DNA of 64,000 nt, taken from contig JAACJK010000109.1 in NCBI GenBank assembly GCA_013368325.1, positions 558,001 through 622,000 of the forward strand, given 5' to 3'. Shown here piece after piece: positions 12,550 through 22,599 of the stretch (its first letter is position 1; the number at the start of each line of letters is the position of its first letter). Origin of the DNA: Ephemerocybe angulata. Taxonomy: Eukaryota; Basidiomycota; Agaricomycetes; Agaricales; Psathyrellaceae. Under the pieces are notes generated by a model that was not told where the DNA came from, did no database searches, and worked only from the letters and a program-made list of their open reading frames with translations. A program made the translations under genes and the position numbers.

Positions 12550-13376
12550 TTTCTTTATTGGAGGTGGAGGGCATAGTCGGAGCCGAGCTAACGCAAATGG
12601 CACTGAGTGAGGTGAGGAACTATTCGTGCAGCCTACACAATTTTATACGTTGCTCACCTTGCTCGAGGATACCGTTGCGTCATAAAACGAACGCGTTAGC
12701 AACTTGGGTAGACAGCCTGGCATTCCCAGGCAGCGGGGACCAGCGATACGAGTCCTGCCTCGTACCGACACTTGCGTCTACAAGGGGAAGAGAATGGTCA
12801 CTTAGTTACATATTTTTGCCTCAGAAGGAAACGGAGGGCAGTGCACATACTGGGCACACCAAATTAAAGGTCAGTTCTGCGAATCTGACGTCGTTCCAAG
12901 CCAGCTTTCGAGAATGCGGGTGCGTTAGCTCTCCTCATCCACCTCCGCCCCTATTTTCTGAGAAAAGCGGCGCTGCCGAGCGCCTGCGCTCCGAGTCTTT
13001 ACTTATGTAAAGGAGCGGTTCTTCAAGAGTGGGAGGGGCCTCTTTGCCCAGCCCGAAATCTTCCCTGTACCCCCAAACGGAATCTCGCCCGCACCTTGGC
13101 GCTCTGCCAACGGTAGGGTCTCCCTCAATCCGGTCTTTCCGTCGCGCGGTGTGGCCCGCCTTTTCTTCCCCCTTTGGGGACAACGGCCGATTTTCCAATG
13201 CTGGTATGTACCCTCTCTGTCGGGTCCACCGGGCCGGCCAATACCCTTGCCAAAGTTGCCATGTTGCACTTTTAATTTACTTCAGGAGATCCATGTTAGC
13301 CAAATACAGAAACTCGTAGTAGAGCTAACCGGGAATCTACAATCTGAAACTACACCGATAGTTGTTTTAACGGTAC
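12550..13376. other. intergenic, no supported gene
   Basis: Lies between the DUF6698 gene and the 3' end of the Plavaka transposase. One Plavaka terminus should lie in or left of this stretch, but I could not identify its inverted repeat. Confidence 0.4.
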
Positions 13377-15323
13377 TCATTCTTCCAGATCATCTGAATC
13401 ATCACCAAGCTCGCTGTCAGTATCATCCGAGTCCTCGATATCGCTGCCGCCATCTTGCTCAAACTCGCCCTCGGTGTCGACCTCGGAGTTGTCTTCACCA
13501 GCTGTTACACCCCCTTCGTCTCGGTCGACCTCGGAGTTGTCTTCACCAGCTGTTACACCCCCTTCGTCTCGGTTGGCAGCGGGTTTTCTGCGAGTTGGCT
13601 TGACGGTCGGTAGAACACAGAAGTCGAAATCAGGTGGGATAGATGGGATAGTGGGACCAGGGAAGTTCGATCGCATGTAACGGTGCCCAACTGACATGCC
13701 GTATTGATATCGCATGTAAAGGTCACGATCCGCAAACCTTGAGGAAAGTCAGTTTCCCCAGCACAGTCTCCCAAAGTAACTCTTGAGACACGGACCTGTT
13801 TACGCTGTATTCCTTCCAAAGCCGTTCGTGCTTGACCCATTGAGATTGAGGATCTTGTTCTTCCATCACTCCCGTTGAGAAGCGTGGAGTGATATGAACA
13901 CCTCGAAGTACATCTGCCGGGTCAAGAAACTGAAGCGAATCGCCAGAAGCCAAGGGAGTGAGGTATAGGTGGTCTAAGGCAAACTCTTCCGTAGGCCCCG
14001 GTGTCATTTCGAACCACCTTACCCACAGGAAATCGATTCTGTGTGCTCTGAGGCAGCGTGAACCGTCTGGGAGGACACCGACGAAGGATATATTGGCGTG
14101 GTAGATACCGAGCACCTTGGCGTAGAGGTACGGATGCTCGGGTGATCCTGGTGTGTACCTTCCATTCAGTAGCATCACGTTGCACCGAGGTGTATTCATA
14201 TGCACAACATCCGTCTTCGGTTTAGTGTCGTATGAGGTGTACGTGAATTTCGCAAGTCGATGCCGATAAATGCGATGCTTATCGAGCACAACACACTCCC
14301 AACTGTTTGGGGGAACTTCCTCATTTTCGAAGCCGAGTTCTTGAAGTATCCGCGGGAGAAGGTGCTGTTTCAGTTTAGGAAGGAAGTCCTATGGGTTCAC
14401 CGATTTAGACCATCAATAATGTAAACTGGTTGGGCTATACGCACTACAGTATATGGGTCTTGTGCAGTCCCCGGCCAAGTGGCGAGCTCGGTGCTCAGAT
14501 GGATTACTTCATTTTGACTCTCGGCAATGGCATAACTCGATTCCATAAACACGTCGGATAGAGGAGGGGCGTTCGTGGCACTGGCCGCACTTCCGGCATC
14601 CTGAGCGACTTGAGTCTTCGCACGAATCCGTGCCAATCGAGCCTGTCGACGCTCTATCTGTGCAATTTGACCGGTGAAGTCCCTCTTGTCCGTTCTTAGA
14701 TACCATTTCTTCGGCATCCGATGGGCCAGTTCCCCCTAGCGCAAATGAATATCGACGGGCTGAGATGATTGTGAGCAAACTAACCATCTCTGTAGAGTAA
14801 GAGTCGGTGGTTCCGAGATATCGGATGCTCGGTACGTAGTCCCCAAGATGGTGAAACTTGATCGTGAAGACGTTGAGAGAGGCCGGTTTCCTTGCAGTGC
14901 TGCCTAACTGTGTCCCCTTCCTTGCCCGGCGTCCGCGGGCGTCAGCTTCGCTTTGGAGCTCTTGTGTGTCGAACTTTGAGCAAGTATCCCGGGAAAATCT
15001 CCTCATGTGAGCCCCAAGCTGCACTGTGGTATAATCTAGGAGCTGGAGTGTCAGATCGTTGTGCAATTTAAGTTTTGCCAGCGCGTGCCATTCAGCACAT
15101 ATGAATAGAAGTTTCATCAGACGGGTGTTGTGCGGCTCTGGGAGTAGTGATTCGAACGCTGGTATTGCGCACTGGCGGGGGTCAGGGAAGTTAATTATGA
15201 GTAGATTAAGGTTCTACCTGAAGCAAGTCCTCATAATCTCGAGCTGCTTTTCGCTTCATTTTGGATGCATTTAGGCCAAATTTTCTGATGCCGTCCTTGC
15301 CAAAGCTAGGGATGGCGCGATAC
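13377..15323 (-). CDS. Plavaka transposase, C-terminal half (downstream of KDZ insertion)
   Basis: Continues the gene whose 5' half is at 34766-37097. Exons read YRAIPSFGKDGIRKFG...DYEDLLQ (15323-15218); AIPAFESLLPEPHNTRLM then ICAEWHALAKLKLHNDLTLQ (from 15171); GELAHRMPKKWYLRTDKRDF then IAQIERRQARLARI; LPRILQELGFENEEVPPN then AKFTYTSYDTKPKTDVVH; and a last exon ending in an acidic tail at 13377. The blocks FHHLGDYV...GTTDSYSTE, ERRQAR and FLWVRWFEMTPG are hallmarks of Plavaka, a CACTA/CMC-related superfamily of fungal DNA transposons. The tail carries a perfect 48-bp tandem duplication near 13475-13570. All frames are open, so this half is not visibly decayed. Confidence 0.85.
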
Positions 15324-15357
15324 CTGTTCAAGAGTCGTAACAGTCAGCGAGACATAG

Positions 15358-15364
15358 TTATTGT
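15358..15364. repeat. 7-bp target site duplication (left) of KDZ element
   Basis: TTATTGT precedes the left terminus; the identical 7 bases follow the right terminus at 34736-34742. Confidence 0.85.
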
Positions 15365-15638
15365 CACCTTAGTCACATAGGAAAAAGCGCCTACTAGGCT
15401 CCTCAATTTAGGTATATCTGGAGCCCAATAGGCAGGCATTTCCACACGTATTTCCCCTTCCCTATTTCCTTCTTCCCTTTTCCCTTTTCCCAATCCTGTT
15501 CCTGTTCCAGCTGGAATTTCCACACCTAGTAATTCCACTCCCAGACTTCCACTTCCACTTTCCTCCTTCCACTTCCTTCTTCCAATCATCAGTCACAGTC
15601 ACGGGGTGTCTGGGGTCCTAGTTTTTTTTTTGATTTTT
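15365..15638 (+). repeat. KDZ left terminal inverted repeat
   Basis: About 274 bp matching the reverse complement of 34459-34735. It starts CACCTTAGTCACATAGG and ends in a T run followed by GATTTTT. The run has 10 Ts here against 13 As at the right end, the only difference I noticed. Confidence 0.9.
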
Positions 15639-15744
15639 TTGATTTTCTTTACACTGCACCAGCCCTCCTTACCTCACTGTTTACAGTCATACCTGTGTTT
15701 CAGCCTGCAATTCTAATTTTGTAAAATACTATATCACTACAGAA

Positions 15745-15939
15745 TGTCGCAAAAACCGGGACCAGGGTTCAAATGACAGTCCGTTTGACGGGGTTTCAAG
15801 ACATCTGATGCATTTCAAAGCCTAATAGGCGTGCCAGAAAATCCGAGACAGACTCTGGACCCTGGTCGAACGGCTTCTTCCGCAAAGTTTATTTGAACGC
15901 GATCAAACACCATCGAATGCTGGCCGGAATTTTGCGACA
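15745..15939. repeat. 195-bp inverted-ended unit inside KDZ element
   Basis: Begins TGTCGCAAAAACCGG and ends CCGGAATTTTGCGACA, which are near reverse complements over about 19 bp. It could be a small MITE-like passenger or a palindromic part of the KDZ end. No clean target duplication is obvious. Confidence 0.4.
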
Positions 15940-16189
15940 AAATACTAGCACAATAGTAGTCATTTCTCTGCAGCTATAGTCAATCCTAAAAGACCAATAC
16001 TAAAAACATGCATCAGCGAGTCTGCCAGCTTGACTGTTTCAAAGAAGCTCCAGAGTCTAATAGAAATCTACGATAAGATGTACGGTAAATTGGGTAGAGG
16101 CAAGGTGGAGGCAGATAGTATAAATACAAAATTAGAATTTAGAACTCTTTAAACTGTCTTAGACACTTGAACAAGGCTCTAGACCTCCG

Positions 16190-16765
16190 TGCATATTCGA
16201 GCAACTCTTCCTGCTTCCAGGTTTCCTCTTCCTGCTTTCAGATTTCCTCTTCCTGCTTCCAGAGTCCCTCTTCCTGCTTCCAGATTTCCTCTTCCTGCTT
16301 CCAGAGTCCCTCTTCCTGCTTCCAGATTTCCTCTTCCTGCTTCCAGAGTCCCTCTTCCTGCTTCCAGATTTCCTCTTCCTGCTTCCAGAGTCCCTCTTCC
16401 TGCTTCCAGAGCCCCTCTTCCACCTTCCAGAGCCCCTCTTCCTACTTCCAGAGCCCCTCTTCCGCCTTCCAGAGCTCCTCTTCCTACTTCCAGAGCCCCT
16501 CTTCCTACTTCCAGAGCTCCTCTTCCTACTTCCAGAGCCCCTCTTCCAGAGCCCCTCTTCCTACTTCCAGAGCCCTTCTTCCCATACCCCTCTTCCTATT
16601 TCCAAGTCTCCTCTTCCCATTTCCAAGTTCCCTCTTCCTCTATTTCCAAGTTCCCTCTTCCAATTTCCAAACACAATCAGCTCCTTCCTCTTCCTCTTCC
16701 TCTTCCAACAATAACTTCCTCTTCCAGTAACTTTTCCAGGCTCCAAGTCTCTCCCTCTCCCAAAC
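16190..16765 (+). repeat. left subterminal CTTCCTGCTTCCAGA array
   Basis: More than 20 degenerate tandem units of 15-21 bp built on CTTCCAGA and TTCCTCTTCC. They produce artificial long frames rich in Ser/Phe or Leu/Pro/Ala that are not genes. The array faces inward from the left TIR. The mirrored array at 33820-34200 has the same motif on the opposite strand. Symmetric subterminal repeats of this kind are often transposase-binding sites; that role is inferred here. Confidence 0.75.
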
Positions 16766-17288
16766 AACTTTGAGGTGCATTGTGCTCTTCGAAGTATAGA
16801 ACTAATATTCTGTATTACATCTTCTGATAAAGTGTGACTTGACTATCTGAACACCAAGTCCATGCACAAGTCCAAGCCATGTCCCTCACCTTTTATTTAG
16901 CGTAGCTCCATACCTCTTGTTGTTCTTGTTGAATCAACACTTTCTTTCTGCATATTCTCACATGTTCCTCCTTTCGCTGTTTTGAGACTGTTTTCATCGA
17001 TCTTTGACCGTGACATCAGGACCATAACTAGACCTACAGACAGCAACAGAAATATATAATGAATACCTTTGAGGGATCTCAGACAAATCTCAGATACCAG
17101 AACAGAGAAAAGACTCAGGATGATGGCTCAGAGGTAGAGACAGCAACAGAAATACTTGATGAATACCTTTGAGAGATACCAGAATCAAACCAGAATAGGG
17201 GACAGACTCTAGGGTGCCATTTGGCCAGGTTGAAAACGACCAGGATAGGAGAACACAAGGAGAACAGGCAAAGGACAGGCGGAGGAAG

Positions 17289-17870
17289 GGTGCCAAAAGA
17301 GGCAAGCTTACCAATATTGATGCTTCCCGCGCATGCGTACAGCCACTGACTCGCCTGAAAATAAACCCAAGTTCCCCGAGATTGGCGTACCGTCAGGTTA
17401 GAGGACCATTGGAGGTCTAAACAAAACTGCAAAGAGTCTCTAATAGAGTATTTGAGCCATTTTGTCTACTCAGAATATCTTGGCCAAGTCGAGAGGGACA
17501 AGGAAAGGACTCGGAGAAGGACAGAGGCCCGGTGGGCGCCAAAAATGGTAAGCTTACCAATATTGATGCTTCCCGCGCGTGCGTACAGCCACTGACTCGC
17601 CTGAAAATAAACCCAAGTTCACCGAGATTGGCATACCGTCAGGTTAGAGGACCATTGGAGGTCTAAACAAAACTGCAAAGAGTCTCTAATAGAGTATTTG
17701 AGCCATTTTGTCTACTCAGAATATCTTGGCCAAGTCGAGAGGGACAAGGAAAGGACTCGGAGAAGGACAGAGGGGAGGGCGCCAAAAATGGTAAGCTTAC
17801 CAATATTGATGCTTCCCGCGCGTGCGTACAGCCACTGACTCACCGCGAAATTAAAGATTGGTCTACCGGG
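17289..17870 (+). repeat. tandem array of ~245-bp units
   Basis: The block AAGCTTACCAATATTGATGC starts at 17304 and, with an intact HindIII-like core, again at 17550 and 17793 (spacings 246 and 243). The first two units are nearly complete copies including CAGCCACTGACTCGCC and TTGGCCAAGTCGAGAGGGAC. The third is truncated after about 80 bp, where it meets the 3' side of the transposase gene. It may carry termination or regulatory signals for that gene. Confidence 0.75.
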
Positions 17871-17928
17871 AGGCCAGAGCACCCTACATAAGGCAGATAT
17901 GACAAGATATTTATAGAAAACAAGTGGT

Positions 17929-20900
17929 TTAAACACGTTTCCTTTTGCTGGGGGAAGCAGAGACCCAAGCCTCGGAATCCCCAGCATCAGAAGTATCAAT
18001 GTTGACCTCGCCATCCTCATCGTTCTCACCGCCACTCCCCTCGCCATCGTCACTCCTCTCGCCCCGGTCCTCCAACAGATTCATGCTCTCAAGCGCCTGA
18101 AGCACACGGTCATCTGCCTCCAAGTCCAATTCCCCACTATCTGAACTCCCGCCTTCCGAGTCCGAAGCTTCCGTGGTGTGTTCGGGTGTGTAAGTCGCCA
18201 TCTGACCAGGAGGTCTTTCGATAGCTGCTTTCCCAACATCAGGGCCCCACGATTTCTGCCATGCGTCCTTCGAAACGATCCGTATGTTCTCCCTCCATGA
18301 TGAGATTAAACCCGAGAGGTTCTTCTGCACGATGGAAAGTTGGTGCTTGATGTCGTCGTTGTCTGAGTGGCAAGTATATCAGTAGTTATCAATGCAAGAC
18401 AAAATCTCAAGTTACCACAAGACTCGTAAGCCAAAGCTAGTCTCTCCCACTCTCGCAAAGCAAACTGCTGGAGGTTGTGACACTCCCGTCGCAGCCGTGT
18501 AAGCTCCTCATTGCACCTTTGCACCTCTAACCAAGCCACTATCCCTCCCCGAACGTCGTCGTTGGCCATCCAAAGAGGTATGGCAACGTGATTGATATCG
18601 TTCAGGCCAGAGTCGTCCCAAATCACCGAGTCGACGTCGAGAGAGAAAAGGTTTTCTTGCGGTATGCGCTTGGGCGCAATCGCACCTGGGGGTACCTTCC
18701 CTTCGCGAAATAGCCCATCGATTTCGTCGCACAAACTATTGAACTTCTTTAAAAAACCAGTGATCGAGCCGGAATGGCGACCTATCTGAGTCTTGATATG
18801 ACTTTGTAGCTGGGATTCTGAGATACAATGTTAACAGGAATAGATCCGAGATGGAACTCGACTCACCGTTCGCCGACTGCTGATAGGCACGGTCCACCCT
18901 TTCAAGCTCGAACTTCCGGTTCTGAAGCTTAGCCCGGATGCGCTCCTTGACAGCGAGGGCCTTCATCCGGAGCTCCAGGTACTTGTCCTTTGCCAAAGCC
19001 GCAAGATCCTTCCGTTCACCCACACCTAGAGCCTCGCGTTTGGCGGATATTTGAGCATCTATCGCCTTCTTCCTCGCTTCTAGTTGCACTCGGCCATCGA
19101 GAAGATCCTCCAGTACGTCTTCCGTGTGCGTACGCGCCGCTTTCTTGTCGATGGCCCGAATTTCCTTCGCCAAACTAGAGCTGAACTCCGTGAGCGCCAA
19201 GATCGCCTTGACGGTCTTTTTCGCGAGGCCGCCAGTCGCACGAGTCAATGGGCGCGTCTGAAAGCTCACTTGGGCTTTCCACTCTGACTCCAAGAATTCG
19301 TCACTGAATGTAAGGTCTCCAAGGGTCTCGATTGCCGCGAGGCGCTTCTCCCGACACTTGAGATATTTGCGCTTGATCCAATGACCGAGGAGGGCTAGAG
19401 ACTGCTTCCGGAGAAACGACACTTGCACATCCAACGTGAACAGTCGTTGGTGATACTAAACAAGAACAGTTATCAGTACAGACACAGTCAATCGAGCTAT
19501 TGGAACTTACGCCAGATACCCGAAGCGTTGGAATTAAGAACTCGATTGCGCTCCAAAAACGCTCGCATCCCTCACCGTCCGACAAGCCGAACCCCGCCCG
19601 CTTTCGAGGATGGTATATCAATTGGCACGGCCATTGGTGTCCGTATGCGTGAAACACCGATACGCCCCATGCAATCCTGGGCAAGAGATCTGAAATGAAA
19701 GGGAATTTCTTGCAACTACGTTCCAACTGGCATCCGATGTCGTAAAGGATGCCTACAGTCGTCGTCTTCGGAAGATGCTTAAAGAGCTTGATGATGAGCG
19801 CAATGGCATAGTACTGGCGCTCCCCTGCGGTCTTCATGTTCGCAAGCCAGAGCACTCTGTCGTGGCGGCACAGCAGCGCCATGAGACCCGTATCAGCAAA
19901 ATACTTTGTGCTAGCCTTCGTTCGTTTCTCGTCCGCAGCCGTGAATGAGTCGAGGCAGCCATCCAAAACAGATTTGGGGACCTTCATTCCATCCTCCACC
20001 TTGTCGGGACTCGACACCGTAACCTTCGCTGCTTTGGGAGTTCGAGAGGGCCGAGCGTTCTCTACTCGCGCTTCCGCAGCACGGATCTCGGTCTCGGAAA
20101 GAGCTGCTGATCGTGGATGGGCAAGAGGGGCGTCATTTGTTTTACCCCGAACGGGAGTTCGTCGCTTCTGAGTGAAATTTGCATCCAGGCATACCACAAC
20201 GACCGGCCTAAACGAGACGTATGTCATATAAAGAAGAGCATAATGATTGTAATAAGAAAGGCGTACGCGTTGTCATGAGGGTCGAAATCCTCTTCTCCAG
20301 TCAAATCTCCCCCAAAGCAGCAGGGGCAGCACTCCCGCAGGTACTCCAGCAGATCTTCACTTTCCTCATCCTCCCAATCACCGTCCAGACCTTCCTCGGA
20401 TGCCTCCTCCATCACCATCCCGCGAGGTACCGGGTTCGTGATTACTCGCCGTACCGCGAGCTCCGTTTCGATTCGAAGGTAGGTGAACCAGCGTAAGGCC
20501 ACCGTGAACTTCCGACGAATGACGTCTTGCCCGTTGATGACATACCCTCGCGCTGAAAGGAACGACTCGATGGTTGAGGACCATGCCGTCTTATTCGGGG
20601 CGGATCGTAGGTGTAGCTCCCGGACAAGATCGAGCATCTCGATATCAAAGGCATAGGTTGGGCGGAGAGGTGCTGAAGGGAGATATCCCATCCGTAGGAG
20701 CAATTCAGCAGGTTGGCAAGAGCACACAGCAGTCTTTGAAAGCCCTAACTAATCAATCAGTATTCAGGAGCCAGTGGGGTATGTATTCGCGACGCACCTT
20801 GGAGTGACACAAGCGTTATCCCAATTCTACGTGTCGTTCCGGGGCAGTTGCATGGAGAGGGTTCTCGAGAAATGTTTCTCAGGTCCTCTGACTGGCGGAG

Positions 20901-21245
20901 GACATTCAAGAAGACGGGGACAAGGTGGGGTATGACTTCCCGTGTCCATCTCAGCCATTGCGCCTGGCGGTAGTCGCGTTTCGGTCGGGGGGGTGTCGAT
21001 TGCCGTATAGAAGCCATACGCGTCGGTGAATGTTCATCTAAGAGCCTTGAAGGAGAGGACCCAGGGTTCGACTGTGCGAAGAAGCCAGCGGGAGTGCGAA
21101 TATCGACCCTTGGAAAGATAGGGATGTGTGAAGCACCGTAGGGTTTGCGAGTCGGCGAGCTCAATGCAACTTGCCATCGAGGCCGATTGGCGGTATTTCT
21201 CCCTTGACTCTTCCGCCGTATACCCTTTGGCAAGGAGAAAGACAT
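17929..21245 (-). CDS. KDZ-superfamily transposase
   Basis: Six exons (21245-20798, 20744-20267, 20207-19511, 19455-18867, 18817-18416, 18362-17929) join in frame to 1015 residues; introns are 49-59 bp. Near residue 135-160 is a Cys-containing block (SPCNCPG, then AVCSCQPAELLL), followed by LRPTYAFDIEML and FLSARGYVI, typical of fungal KDZ N-termini. The core reads VVVVCLDANFTQKRR (D317), LMALLCRHDRVLW (C422, H424), GILYDIGCQLERSC (D465), FHAYGHQWPCQLIYHP, then GLSDGEGCERFWS (E521/E524) and LRVSG-YHQRLFTLD. I infer D317, D465 and E521 or E524 as the RNase H-like catalytic acids. A long alpha-helical region with many Lys/Arg/Leu (residues 545-740) and an acidic C-terminus follow. Expected role: cut-and-paste transposition of the surrounding element. 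The ATG at 21245 is chosen because the frame is open from it and total phase is consistent. Confidence 0.9.
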
Positions 21246-21996
21246 TATTGGGTGGATGCGGAGGTGTGGAATGCGAAAGAAAGTTGGAACTTGGACAGCA
21301 TCGGGCATGACTAATCTGCCGACGACTTTCGGGAATCGGGGGCATTCCGACACAGAGAACAGTGAGAGTCCCATTTCTGGGATGGTTGAATTGACAAACA
21401 AACGATACATGGGGGGAAAGTACTGAAGACCACTATGGATGGGGGAAACACTGATTAATACACTTCGAGCGAGCGCAAGCACAGGCGAATGGAATAACTC
21501 ACCAATCCGAGCCAACACCTAACCTGGGTCTCTCCGTTAACTACACGATGCTTCTCCATTCCAACCAAGGACTTCCTCAGCCATACATACCTCCCTTCCC
21601 TACGATATAATCAAATGCTAGCTGCCTGGGACACTGAGGAATTGGATGTAGCCACATATTGCCAGCGAAACCAAGATGACGGCCCAGCCTTAAAGTTGTT
21701 GGAAGTCGTACATTCAGAAGATGGAGTAGAGGACATGGGACTGGATGTACGTGACGAAGAGCGAAGGCGACAACTCGAAGCAGAGTGAAGCCCTGGCAGC
21801 GGCTGCGCAGCTGCGGCGACATCGGCACCACATGACCCAACGGAGTGTGACTTACGCGTGACCATCAGGTTTGGCGCGACGCGCCGTGCTCACTGTGATC
21901 CAGACTGAAGCGTAACAGGTAAGTCCAATTGGAATCTGAGTTAATTAGGCTGCCAGCGGTTGTCATACTAGACTAGGACTCTATATACCATGGTTT

Positions 21997-22592
21997 CTAT
22001 TCCTCCTTCGAATCCTCTTTGGGCGCACACCTGTGATCATCCTTCCACATCACAGTGAGTACGAAGTCGCACTCTGGACAAACCCACCAGTAATCCAGAA
22101 ACTCGGCGGCAGGGATTCCTGCCTCTGAATCGAGCGTCTCCATGCGCCCATATAAGGTAGCGTAGTGATCGAAGACGAAGGGGCGTTCTGCTCTGTCGAT
22201 TCTGAGGTATCGTATGAGCCGTATCCAAAGGTCGTATGCTGCGTCTAGAGAGATTTTCAGCTGAAGTGCGAAATCACAATGAAAGTTGCCGCACCTTTCT
22301 TAATCTCGGGGTGCAAAGGTCCTAGGGCGGAGCTCGGGATCGAAGACATCGTCACGCCGAACACAGGGCAGACGGCTGGCTCGCTCTGGGATCCAGTATC
22401 GGCTCCCCAATGCGGTTTGGGCGCAGGCCGACCCTTGATTCTGGTGGTAGCAGCGTTACTGCGACGAGGAACTTGCTTGATCCATTCGTCGCTGTCTTCA
22501 GCAGGATCTTATGGTTAAGCAGGATATCAGCGTTCCACAGACCTGATTAACGGAACAGGCTTCTTACCTTCTGCAGGGCGCTTGGGAGGCAT
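21997..22592 (-). CDS. small zinc-ribbon-like protein beside KDZ transposase
   Basis: Three exons (22592-22568, 22507-22295, 22244-21997) give 161 residues starting MPPKRPAEDPAEDSDEWIK. A basic N-terminus (PRRSNAATTRIKGRPAPKPH) precedes the block DAAYDLWIRLIRYLRI and a C-terminal YWWVCPECDFVLTVMW with KDDHRC, a C-x2-C...H-x-C pattern suggesting zinc binding. It lies upstream of the transposase gene on the same strand, with about 750 bp between stop and transposase start. It could be an accessory DNA-binding protein or an ancestral 5' module of the transposase; the in-frame TAG at 21999 argues for a separate protein. Function unknown. Confidence 0.65.
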
Positions 22593-22599
22593 GGGGGAA

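Noticed and set aside
15344..15589. An 81-codon frame identical to one at 34511 (MIGRRKWKEESGSG...)
   Set aside because: The identity reflects the terminal inverted repeats, not a duplicated gene.
16167..16773. Two long frames of about 190 codons rich in SSCFQ or LPASR repeats
   Set aside because: They are translations of the CTTCCAG tandem array in different frames; the opposite strand is equally open (KQEEGLW repeats). This is repeat DNA, not a gene.
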